Both the position numbers and the translations under genes were made by a program. A stretch of DNA of 64,000 nucleotides from Herpomyces periplanetae (Eukaryota; Ascomycota; Laboulbeniomycetes; Herpomycetales; Herpomycetaceae): NCBI GenBank assembly GCA_009733715.1, contig WMKJ01000041.1, positions 1 through 64,000 of the forward strand, given 5' to 3'. The notes under the pieces were generated by a model. That model did no database searches. It worked only from the letters and a program-made list of their open reading frames with translations, and was not told where the DNA came from. Of this stretch, positions 21,066-30,626 are shown piece after piece (the stretch's first letter is position 1; the number at the start of each line of letters is the position of its first letter).

Positions 21066-23834
21066 ATGGACGTCAATCAAGTTCTTCAGGGTACCCTCTC
21101 ACCGGATGCGTCGATTCGACATGCAGCTGAATCACAACTCTCCCAAGCAGCTGAAGCGGACTTTTCGGGTTATCTAACCATACTTGCTAGGGAACTTGCT
21201 AATGACACTGCCCCGTCAAACATTCGTGTTGCCGCTGGACTTGCCCTCAAAAATGCATTTACTGCTCGTGATTCAACAAGACTTCGTCTCGTTCAAGAAC
21301 GATGGCTATCACATGTAGATTCCACAATAAAGTTTAACGTCAAGGAATTATCCCTAAAAACTCTCGCCTCAAATGATAGTCGCGCCGGTCAAGCTGCCGC
21401 TCAATTCATCGCGAGTATTGCCTCCATAGAAATTCCTCACAATCAATGGCCCGATCTCATGGAAAGCTTGGTACGCTTCGTCAGCGAAGGAGGTGACCAC
21501 CAAAAGCAAGCTTCCTTAACCACAATTGGCTATATTTGCGAAACTCATGACGCCACTCTTCGCTCATGCCTAACCCATCACAGTAATGCTATACTTACCG
21601 CCGTAGTTCAAGGAGCTCGTAAAGAGGAACCCAACAATGATATTCGCCATGCTGCAATCAGTGCTTTGAGTGATTCTTTGGAATTCATAAAGGAAAATTT
21701 TGAGAATGAAGGGGAAAGAAATTTCATCATGCAAGTGATCTGTGAAGCGACTCAAGCCAATGACTCCCAAGTTCAACAAGGCGCCTACGGTTGTCTAAAC
21801 CGCATTATGGCTTTATACTACGATAAAATGAGATTTTACATGGAAAAGGCTTTATTTGGCTTAACAATTCAAGGTATGCGCAGTGACGAGGAGGACGTTG
21901 CTAAATTGGCCGTGGAATTTTGGTGTACAGTTTGTGAAGAGGAAATAAGCATTCAAGATGATAATGTTCATGCTCAAGAAGAAGGTACCGGATCTGGCCG
22001 TGAAACACGACCTTTCTTTAACTTTGCTGGAATTGCCACCCCTGAAGTTGTCCCTGTATTACTCGAACTCATGACAAAACAAGATGAGGATGCCAGTGAA
22101 GACGAGTACAACTTATCCAGAGCAGCTTATCAATGCTTGCAATTATGGGCTCAAGCTGTAGGTGATGCAATTACAACACCAGTCCTCATATTCGTCGATA
22201 AAAATTTACAGTCCCCAGACTGGCATTTAAGAGATGCGTCCGTCTCAGCTTTCGGTGCTATAATGGAAGGTCCTGATGAAAAAATCTTGAACCCTCTGGT
22301 TAAACAAGCTTTACCCGTACTTATCGGCATGCTGAACGACCAAGTTATCCAAGTAAGAGATTCAGCGGCATACGCTTTAGGTAGAATTTGTGAATCATTA
22401 AGTGATGCAATTGAAGCGGAAGAAAGTTTATCAAGTATGATATCAGCTTTGTTTTCCGGTATTGCCAGTCACCCTAGAATGGCTTCATCATGTTGTTGGG
22501 CCTTAATGAATCTAGTCGAAAGATTCTCAGGAACTCCGGGTTGTGATGTTAATCCTTTGAGTGAACATTTCAATGAAAGTGTTACTAGATTGTTAAATTT
22601 TACAGAGCGAGTCGAAACCGATGGTCAATTAAGATTTGCTGCTTACGAGTTACTAAATACTTTTATTCTTAATTCAGGCAACCAGAGTTTACCAAGTGTT
22701 GCCGGAATATCAAATATTATTTTGGAAAGGTTACAACGCTCAATTGATCTTCAACGACAAGTTATCAGTGTTGAGGATAAAATGTTACTGGAGGATATGC
22801 AAACTAGCTTGATAAGTGTTATTATAGCTATAATCCAGAGATTAGAAGCCGATGTTAAACCTCAAAGTCAACATATCATGCAAATTCTTCTTCAATTGTT
22901 AAACAATCTTGGGTCAAAGTCCAGTGTCACCGATATAATATTTAATGCAATCGGTGCTCTGGCCACGGTAAACGAACAAGATTTCCAAATTTATATGGAT
23001 GCATTTACTCCATTTCTCTACAATGCTTTATCATGCGAAGATGATCAATCCTTGTGCTCGGTGTCTATAGGTTTGCTTGTCGATATAACTCGGGCTCTTG
23101 GTGAAAGTGTCAAGCCTTATTGTGATACGTTTATGAATTATCTTTTAACAAATCTAAGAAACCCAAACCTGAATAATATGACCAAACCCTATATTCTCGA
23201 ATGTTTCGGTGATATTGCTCAAGCTGTGGGTGGTTATTTTGAGAACTATCTTTCCCTAGTAGTTCAGGTTTTACTTCAAGCTTCATCAATCAATCCAAAT
23301 GATCAGCTGTCCTTGCAGGATAAAGATTACCTTCTTTCACTTCGTGAAGCCATCATCCAGTGCTGGGATGGGATAATCTTATCCATGAAATCTGCTTCAA
23401 AGGGTCCGTTAAAGTTTTCTTTCAAACTTCATGCTGTACTCATCTAAGATACGTTTAAGCTAACTTTGCCTCGCCTACCCAGAGAACTTAATCTTCCCCC
23501 ATGTTGAGAGCATCTTTAAAATTTTACACTCATCATATCTCGATCCAATTCGTCCCGAAGCCTTAGTACGTGCTTCTCTCGGTTTAATCGGGTCAGTATG
23601 CTTGTTTCCTTGATCATTCCGTCGTCCCGTATCTCCTGCTACGATCTTGTTCTGACTTGTTCATTTAGCGATCTTGCCGATTCTTTCCCAAATGGTGAAC
23701 TTGCTGAATTCTTTTCTTATGAATGGGTTACTTCATTCATAAAGGAGGTTCGCTCTAATAAAGACTTTCAACCTCAAACTCTCGATACCGCCCGTTGGGC
23801 TCGAGATTTGATCAAGCGTCAATTATCCAAATAA
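21066..23834 (+). CDS. KAP95: importin subunit beta-1 (karyopherin Kap95)
   Basis: Nuclear import receptor that carries importin-alpha-bound cargo through the nuclear pore and is released by Ran-GTP. Exons 21066-23403, 23483-23591 and 23669-23834 (introns 79 and 77 bases, the first with a GCTAAC branch site) give 870 residues, the usual length. The N terminus MDVNQVLQGTLSPD and the importin-beta N-terminal domain (residues about 20-100, with ESQLSQAAEADFSGYL and ASNDSRAGQAAAQFIA) lead into HEAT repeats throughout. An acidic DEDASEDEYN loop follows about 330 residues in. The last two exons encode the conserved end GLIGDLADSFP and WARDLIKRQLSK. The start is the ATG just after an A-run. Confidence 0.97.
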
Positions 23835-24336
23835 ATTCTTCCCATCCAATACTCATGCCTCATCCTGCTCCCCATCTTTTATTCCCGTCGCTTTCCATTC
23901 CATGTGTATTCATTGAATTCTTCATCCTTTTCAAAATTTTATCACCTCATTCCACCGCCATCTAAAAGTTCACATTATCCCATCCCCTCTGCTCTGCTCC
24001 CTCCTTTCCGTATTAACCTACCTTGTATTAGTTCCGTGACTCGTCGCTCATCATATTAAGCTCTTCCTTACTATCATCATTATGATTCCAGATCTTTATT
24101 GCCCGTACCAGTAAAACATTCATGCGCCCTTTCTTCCTTTCTACAACATTTCGCGTCCATTCGCATTCCGTACTATTTCTTCGCCTGACGCCGACTCTTC
24201 GTTACTATCTTCATATTACCTTTGGTTTACTTTGCATATCTTAATCCATTTGCCTTGTGTTACTTTAGTTGCTTGCTCCTTTAGGCTCCATCAAACGTAG
24301 TATCTGTTGTTATTAAGCTAAATTTTTTTTACAAGT
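23835..24336. other. intergenic, convergent 3' ends of KAP95 and eL32
   Basis: 502 bases of C/T-rich plus strand between two stop codons. Nothing recognisable. Confidence 0.6.
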
Positions 24337-25006
24337 TTATGCCATTGAGACTAATCTAGCTCGAGCATTTGTTACTTTAACACCCAATTGCCGAGCTCGT
24401 GATACAATATCTATTCGTTTTCGCGCTGAAACTGCATGTGCAATTCTATCCATCGTGCAACTCTCGTTAGCTTCATATCAAGGCTACTTTTACCTTAACG
24501 GTCTAAGGGTAAATAAAAGTACTCACTCAGCAGCATAAGTTTTGTTATGCATCAAAAGTATGTCCAAGTCTCGTAAATTGTGAACTAAAAAGGCTTTATG
24601 CCCTGATGGCATCATATATCGAGTTTTCTTGTTTGATCCATATCCAATCTATACAACATTTTACACCCGATGCACAGCAAACAGTGCCAATCCGTCAGCC
24701 ATTGTTAACTTGAACGCCGTAAATCATCTTGGTCTGTTCACTTTACCTTTGGCATTACAGCTTGTCCGGAGAATCGCCGACGAACACGGTTGTCGATTCC
24801 CTTGGGCTTTCGCCAATTAGGTGCCACACATTTGAATCGATCACTCTGATGCCGAATAAACCGAGCTCGATCTGTTAATCAATTAATTCAATAAAATAAT
24901 ACTTTTATATTAGCTTGTCGCGTCGTTTCCCTCCCGTTAATTGTCCCTCTTGGTTATTTAACATACGCTTCTTTACTATAGGTACGTGCTTCACCGCCAA
25001 CGGCAT
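24337..25006 (-). CDS. RPL32: 60S ribosomal protein eL32, with an apparent one-base deletion
   Basis: Exons 25006-24967, 24871-24747, 24648-24528 and 24445-24337 (introns 95, 98 and 82 bases, last with GCTAACGA branch). The translation follows eL32 closely: [31 protein letters not shown], then [35 protein letters not shown], and the final exon [10 protein letters not shown] to [11 protein letters not shown]. At the end of exon 3 (24541-24543 on the plus strand) the sequence has AAC AAA CTT where the family requires AAC AAA ACT TAT. One A seems missing from a short A run, and the exon total is 395 rather than 396 bases. With that base the protein would be 131 residues, the family length. A sequencing or assembly slip is likelier than a dead ribosomal gene. 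Confidence 0.93.
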
Positions 25007-25837
25007 CTAGTATGTTATGTATACCCATTAACACTCCACGTACAGTATAAATAGTTATCAACCTCGAATATCTCTTTCTCAACTCATAACACTATTTTCA
25101 CTCACTTTGATCGAATTTTAAAATCACAAGCCTCCTCACACACTTTTAAAATATCCCTATTCGGTCCAAGCACACACTTTGATCAGCTTGGTAAAACTAG
25201 CTGTTACTTCACTAATTCTTCTTCCACCTTAAATTCAACAAAAACTAATCACCAAAATTTCCTTGACAAAACACCCGTGAAACTTCTAGCGTAAATTTCC
25301 TATTCAATCACCATCACCAGCAAAACCCACAAAGTTTTATCGTTAAACTTTCCCTTTCGTCCATTTCCTTCGTCCCCGCTCCCATTTCTACCCTCTTCAA
25401 TTACCTAATTGCTTGTCCTGTGGGTCACGTGATTCTCTTGGGGTTGCTTGTGGCGGTGCACTTCGACGGTACTGGCGGCCGGAATTTTGGTGATTAGCGG
25501 GGAAGAGTATCGTGAAACTTTTATGTTGTTATGCGTATGCATTGTTCGTTTTTTTTCTGTTCTTAGTCGCTAAACAAACATAAAGCGGGGTTTACCAATT
25601 ATTTTAATAGTGGATTGATACGTTTGGGAGGAGAGGCCTTGTAAACCTTTTGTATATCGTCTATAAACGTTTATATTACTTTCTATTATTAACGCAACGC
25701 CTTTTTTTCTATTTACCAGCAACTTTTTACTTATACATATCTATCGAGTATTTTTTGGTTCTTTTATCCACTTTATTACAGCAGCATTGAGTACTTAACG
25801 GATTGGTATAATCTGTTTCTCTTTTTACACCTTTACT
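25007..25837. other. divergent promoter region eL32 / SDR
   Basis: 831 bases between divergent starts. C/T-rich on the eL32 side. A perfect TCACGTGA lies almost midway (25425-25432). I see no gene. Confidence 0.6.
25425..25432. promoter_or_regulatory. TCACGTGA octamer between eL32 and SDR genes
   Basis: Perfect palindromic octamer with E-box core, about 410-420 bases from each of the two divergent start codons. A bHLH or Cbf1-type site is inferred by motif only. Confidence 0.4.
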
Positions 25838-26888
25838 ATGCCGGATTCACGCTTGTTAAACTTTCCGGAAATCCGTTTAAAGGATTTTCCAAACATCTTT
25901 TCATTGAATGGAAAAGTGGCCGTAGTCACGGGTGGGTCACGCGGTCTCGGCTTAAGTGCTGCTGCCGGGTACGTTAATTATTGTGAACGATAATTTTGCA
26001 TACTCCAACTTACACGTACGTATGCGCGCAGCCTAATTCACGCAGGATGCGCCAAAGTATTTATTACTTCTCGTAAGCGTGATGCATGTGAAAATGCTTG
26101 TAGAGCATTAAACACTTTACCAAGCCAATATAAAACTGTAGCCATACCTATACCAGCAGATGTAACGTCCAGTGAAGATTTACAAATGTTGGTAGACCAG
26201 ATTGGCCAGTTCGTCGATCACGTTGACATTCTTGTAGCCAATGCAGGAATCACGTGGGGTGAAGCTTTTGATCGACATCCTGATGCTGCGTTTGAGCGTG
26301 TCCTTAACGTTAACGTTAAATCTGTCTTTGTACTTATTCAAAAATTAATGCCATTACTGGAAAAACGTGCTACGTTAACTGATCCTAGTCGCATTATTGC
26401 TACGTCTAGTGTAGCGGGAATCGTAAGTTTACCATTTCCTCTCGTGTATATGTATATTTAATGTTTACAGTCATGCCAGTCCTATCTTAACCTATACTAA
26501 TTTCCTAATTTTGTGTATCATTTGTTCGTTAAATTTACAAAATATATAGTCAGTCGGCCTGTTGGGTAATCATGGAACTTATGGATACTCGGCATCTAAA
26601 GCTGCATTGATTCATTTGATGCGAAATTTGGCCGTTGAACTTGGTCCGCGTAAAATTTTATGCAATTCAATTGCACCTGGTTTATTTCCGTCCAAGATGT
26701 CTCGAGGTGTTATCAAGGCACTTTCTAAATCCCTTGATCCCAGTGATAGATCTCCCAATGGTCGAATCGGTCAACCTGACGATATAGCGGGAACCGTAGT
26801 CTACCTTGCCAGTCGAGCTAGCAGCCATATGAATGGAGAATGTTTAGTATTAGACGGAGGTGTTAGATGGAGTTCTAGTCGTCTCTGA
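25838..26888 (+). CDS. short-chain dehydrogenase/reductase with C-terminal SRL
   Basis: Exons 25838-25968, 26032-26422 and 26550-26888 (introns 63 and 127 bases) give 286 residues. Classical SDR: cofactor motif TGGSRGLG at 31-38, the NAG motif in VANAGITWG, catalytic Ser in ATSSVAG, and catalytic Tyr/Lys in YGYSASKAA, with APGLFPSKM after it. It resembles fungal proteins annotated as 3-oxoacyl-ACP-reductase-like or rhamnolipid-type reductases; the substrate cannot be read from sequence. The last three residues, SRL, fit the peroxisomal PTS1 signal, suggesting a matrix enzyme, perhaps of fatty-acid metabolism. Start ATG at 25838, immediately ahead of conserved sequence. The exon join at 26422/26550 is phase 0. 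Confidence 0.9.
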
Positions 26889-27484
26889 ACCATTCTAGCA
26901 TAGTGTATAATTCATCTGCACTTCAAAAGTGTATAGCTTCCCCCAGATTGCTTTTCTCTTCTCCCCTTCTCCGACATTGCGTCTCATCTCACCCCTCCTC
27001 ACCACCTCCTTTCCCCCGCCGTCCCCTACCGGCAAACACGTGACCTGCTGGTGTTTCCGCTGTTTCGGTAGGTTTTCCTATAGATGAGCGTGCTCCATCA
27101 TAGTTATTTTACAATTAATTTAATTGTATCCTCTATTCTGTATCGACTTACCAGTGATAATCTGATCAAGTTTAGCATAGTCAGTATAAATTTTATTGCG
27201 GGAGGTTTTAGTGGTGAAAGTTTTTGAATAATTGACTCGGCTGATCCTGCTAAAAGTCGTGTACGTTATTCTCGCGCGCGCATATGTGTGTGTGTGCGTG
27301 TACTTGATTAATTTGGCGTCTTAGATTAACATTTCGCGTTCTCTACTTACTATTTGCAGATAAGATCTTACATTCTGTCATAATTTTATATTAACTCGTC
27401 AATCTTGCTCTTCCTCTTAAACATCATCTTAACTTTCAAGATATTTGTATACCCATATGATATTTCACGCGTAAATCATCCATC
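26889..27484. other. intergenic SDR to phosphate carrier
   Basis: 596 bases, with a C/T-rich patch near 26,950-27,030, a CACGTGAC at 27037 and a short GT-rich run at 27280-27303. No gene recognised. Confidence 0.55.
27037..27044. promoter_or_regulatory. CACGTGAC E-box-like site upstream of phosphate carrier
   Basis: CACGTG core about 440 bases before the carrier ATG. Assigned by motif only. Confidence 0.35.
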
Positions 27485-28879
27485 ATGTCGTCCACCGTTA
27501 AATCTATCTTACCTTCTTCGTCGTCCTCAAATCCCGAAACTAAGCCACTCTCTGGCTTCCAACTCTACTCAAGATACGCTTTTGCAGGCGCTATCAGTTG
27601 CTCTGTAACCCACGGTTCCTTTACCCCCATTGACGTGTAAGTTTGCGCCTTTTTCATTCAAGTACACAAAATTTGATCATCAGCTTTACGATTTTCCGTT
27701 TACAAGTTTGTACTCTGCGTTTTCTGTTTTAATCTACCCCCTCTTACTCTCAAGTTATCGCGAATTGATGCATGCAATCACGTTGCAAGCAAAACCATAA
27801 CGGCTAATATTAACGGGTGAGCTTTTATTTCATGCTTCTAGTGTTAAAACGAGAATTCAACTTGATCCGACTACGTATAATCGCGGTTTAATCGGAGGAT
27901 TCCGCCAGGTCATCCGAAATGAGGGCTTTGGAGCTCTTTGGACTGGTTTTGGCCCAACCTTTATCGGGTATTTTCTTCAGGGTGCATTTAAGTTCGGCGG
28001 GTACGAATTCTTCAAAAAGAAATCTATCGATTGTCTTGGCTATGATAAAGCACGTGAACATCGTACTGCCGTTTATGTAGCCAGCAGTGCAGCTGCAGAA
28101 TTTTTTGCGGATATTGCTTTATGTCCCTTGGAAGCTACACGAATTCGTCTGGTGTCTGAACCGACATTTGCTACAGGTCTAGTTGGTGGATTCAGTAAAA
28201 TCTTACGAAACGAAGGAGTTGGCGCTTTTTACTCGGGTTTCGGACCTATCCTTTTCAAACAGTAAGTATTGGGTTATAGTGCTCGTACCCGTTTTAAACA
28301 TGATATTTATACCCATAACTTATGCGTGTTAATTGTTTTAACTAAAACCTTGGTATAGAGTGCCATACACAGTTGCCAAGTTTGTGGTTTTCGAAAAAGT
28401 TTCGGAATCGGTTTACAAAATATGGGATAAAAACTCAATGTCCGGAGGAATGCAAACTGTTGCTAACTTAGGCTCTGGTCTTATTGCTGGATTTACGGCA
28501 GCTTTGGTATCGCAGCCAGCTGATACAATGCTTAGCAAGATAAACAAAACCAAAGGATTACCTGGTGAAGGTACGACTAGTCGATTAATAAAGATTGCCA
28601 GAGAACTAGGCCTCCGTGGATCCTTCACTGGTATTGGGGCACGTTTGGTGATGGTGGGAGGTTTAACTGCAGGACAATTTGCAATTTATGGAGATGTTAA
28701 AAAGGTAAGTTTTTTAGTGTAGTACAAGTGGGTGGATTTTGGCATGGAAGGTGATCGATAATAAAGATGATTACTGGCTGGGTTGGGCAACAATTGCTAA
28801 TGACGTGCGTGTGTTTAACACTGATTTACGGGTATTTTAGGCCTTGGGAGCAACGGGTGGAATTGAAATCAGCAAATAA
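27485..28879 (+). CDS. mitochondrial phosphate carrier (Mir1/Pic2-type)
   Basis: Inner-membrane carrier importing phosphate (with a proton) for ATP synthesis; Pic2-type members also move copper. Exons 27485-27636, 27842-28261, 28359-28704 and 28841-28879 (introns 205, 97 and 136 bases) give 318 residues. Three mitochondrial-carrier repeats are present. Their signatures are PIDVVKTRIQ (across the first intron), PLEATRIRL, and the phosphate-carrier form [15 protein letters not shown] in repeat 3, plus [14 protein letters not shown] between repeats. The C-terminal exon encodes only 12 residues. An N-terminal Ser-rich stretch precedes the first helix. Mir1 versus Pic2 cannot be decided by eye; the QPADTMLSK motif slightly favours Mir1. 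Confidence 0.94.
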
Positions 28880-30150
28880 TGGAACCCGAATACGCTTGGA
28901 AAGGAATGTGGTGTGTGGAGAGTTGACGGCTAGTTGAATTGTATGAGTGAGTTTGACTTTCTGAATTTTGATTCTCGCCCGTCTATGTTTTGCTTCTTCA
29001 CGGAATGTCACGTTCCGCGCATAATTTTACCCGTGGGCGACTCTGGTTGTGACATCTTGAAACATGTTATTCGTAATGCCGGATTTGCGTGAATATTTTA
29101 ATTACTCACTCGATATGTATGTGGGGAAAATGTAGTCTATTCTATATAACTGAATAGACGGGTCGCCTAGAACTTTATATAGTCGAGTAATATAACACTT
29201 ATTGGGGGTTTGACTAGTGTTAAGCTAATGGAAATATTTACCCGTACCGAAACATATGTTTGTTATCAAGTGCGTAGGAAAAATGTGGTAAATAAAAATG
29301 AGGAATGTTCGTACACATTGTAAAAGTAAAGGAATAAGATGGAATAAAGGACGATTAAGTCAGTTATTAAGTGTACAGGCTAAAACTAAGGGACGCTGCA
29401 AATAAGTATTTAACTGTTGAAGTTACACTGGGTATGTAAGATCATAGGGTTTCCCGGAATAAGCCTGTGAACTATAGCGAGGATTAGGCATATGAGAGGG
29501 AATGTGGAGAAGGAAAGGATTTACGAGTGGGCGTAAAAGTGAGATAAATATGGTTAGGAGAGAAGATACTTGAAGGATGGAAGGCAGTTAGTGTTAAAGA
29601 TAAGGTTAGACGCATGCACCTACACACCTATACAAGTACATATGAATACATTTGTTTACACACCCACACCAACTGTATAGCTATCACCCTCTCGTAGTAT
29701 GACGTAGACAAAAATTTTAGAGCAACCACACAGTCAATCCGGGGTTACGTCCAATGAACGTGACGCATGGATATGCTGTGTAACAGAAGCCTGAAAAAAT
29801 ATTCTAGATTAGGGCAATATTGGATGGTAGGGCTGAAAAAAGTGGGCCGGATGAGACTCAGCTCGAGAATAGGGAAAGTTCAGATGTATAGCGGAAATAT
29901 CACGGGACTGTATAGATCAGGAGTGTAATTGATGATGGATAGATAGTATTATATTCAATGTATATACATAGTCGATTTAGCGAGCATTAGGCTCTATATT
30001 ACCTGATATTATGACAAATTTAACCACATGAGCTAGTTATACTATTATTATGCGCGCGTTCGTGCGTGCGTATACATATGGACTTACCTATGAGTACACT
30101 TCGCATGTGTAATACTTCCCAATCTGTTCGTATGCCGGGTTCTACATGAT

Positions 30151-30158
30151 TCACGTGA
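30151..30158. promoter_or_regulatory. TCACGTGA octamer upstream of HSP104
   Basis: Perfect octamer about 470 bases before the ATG, six bases before a heat-shock-element-like site. The 15 bases gattcacgtgacatc (30148-30162) recur exactly near the 3' end of the same gene (33347-33361). Confidence 0.4.
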
Positions 30159-30163
30159 CATCT

Positions 30164-30178
30164 AGAATGTTCGAGATG
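30164..30178. promoter_or_regulatory. heat shock element-like site upstream of HSP104
   Basis: aGAAtgTTCgaGAt: two perfect nGAAn/nTTCn pentamers and a third two-of-three match in correct phase. HSF-family factors bind at least three such alternating units. A further TTCgtGAA pair lies at 30257-30264. Position in front of the Hsp104 gene makes HSF control plausible. Confidence 0.55.
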
Positions 30179-30256
30179 AAAAGTGGAAGGGGGTTTAACA
30201 ATGAAGGATTTGCTTTGTAGCGCAGGTTTAAATAGTGCAAGTGAGAAGCTTGAGTT

Positions 30257-30264
30257 TTCGTGAA
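30257..30264. promoter_or_regulatory. second HSE half-pair (TTCgtGAA)
   Basis: Tail-to-tail TTC-nn-GAA arrangement about 360 bases before the Hsp104 ATG; only two units, so weak alone. Confidence 0.35.
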
Positions 30265-30626
30265 TTGCTCAAGTCTTATTTCTTAGGCATTTACCGTGGA
30301 AATTTTCATTAGTTAGACTTGTGTGGGTTTACAGGAAACTTGTTCAACAAAGATTGATTGATCGCTGTTATTCGCTTGAGGATAATTCAGTGTGGACTTG
30401 GTAGTTATATCGTGATATTTCAGGTGGACGTATAAAGTATCAAAAGACTTTCAGCAACGCTTTATACTTTTTTCAAGATAATACAATAAAATAGGTCTAG
30501 TTTTGAACGTGTGAAAATTAGTGTGAGAGTGCGGTTTTATTGAGTCCGTATTTATGATAAAAAGGATTTTATTGCAACGGGAAATTAACTTGAAGGTATT
30601 TATAAATCCGAGGTTTAGAGTAAAGT

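Larger units (their letters stand above)
28880..30626. other. 1.75 kb intergenic before HSP104, with promoter sites at its right end
   Basis: No gene recognised. The plus strand is A/G-leaning. The last 500 bases hold a TCACGTGA (30151) and heat-shock-element-like sites (30164 and 30257). A tttataaat sequence lies only about 25 bases before the ATG. Confidence 0.55.

Noticed and set aside
19360-21177. Several Ser/Pro/Leu/Phe-rich open frames upstream of KAP95
   Set aside because: They follow from the extreme C/T content of the strand; three frames are open at once and none resembles a protein family.
24629-24820. 63-codon plus-strand open frame ([12 protein letters not shown]...)
   Set aside because: It is antisense to eL32 exons 2 and 3 and intron 2.
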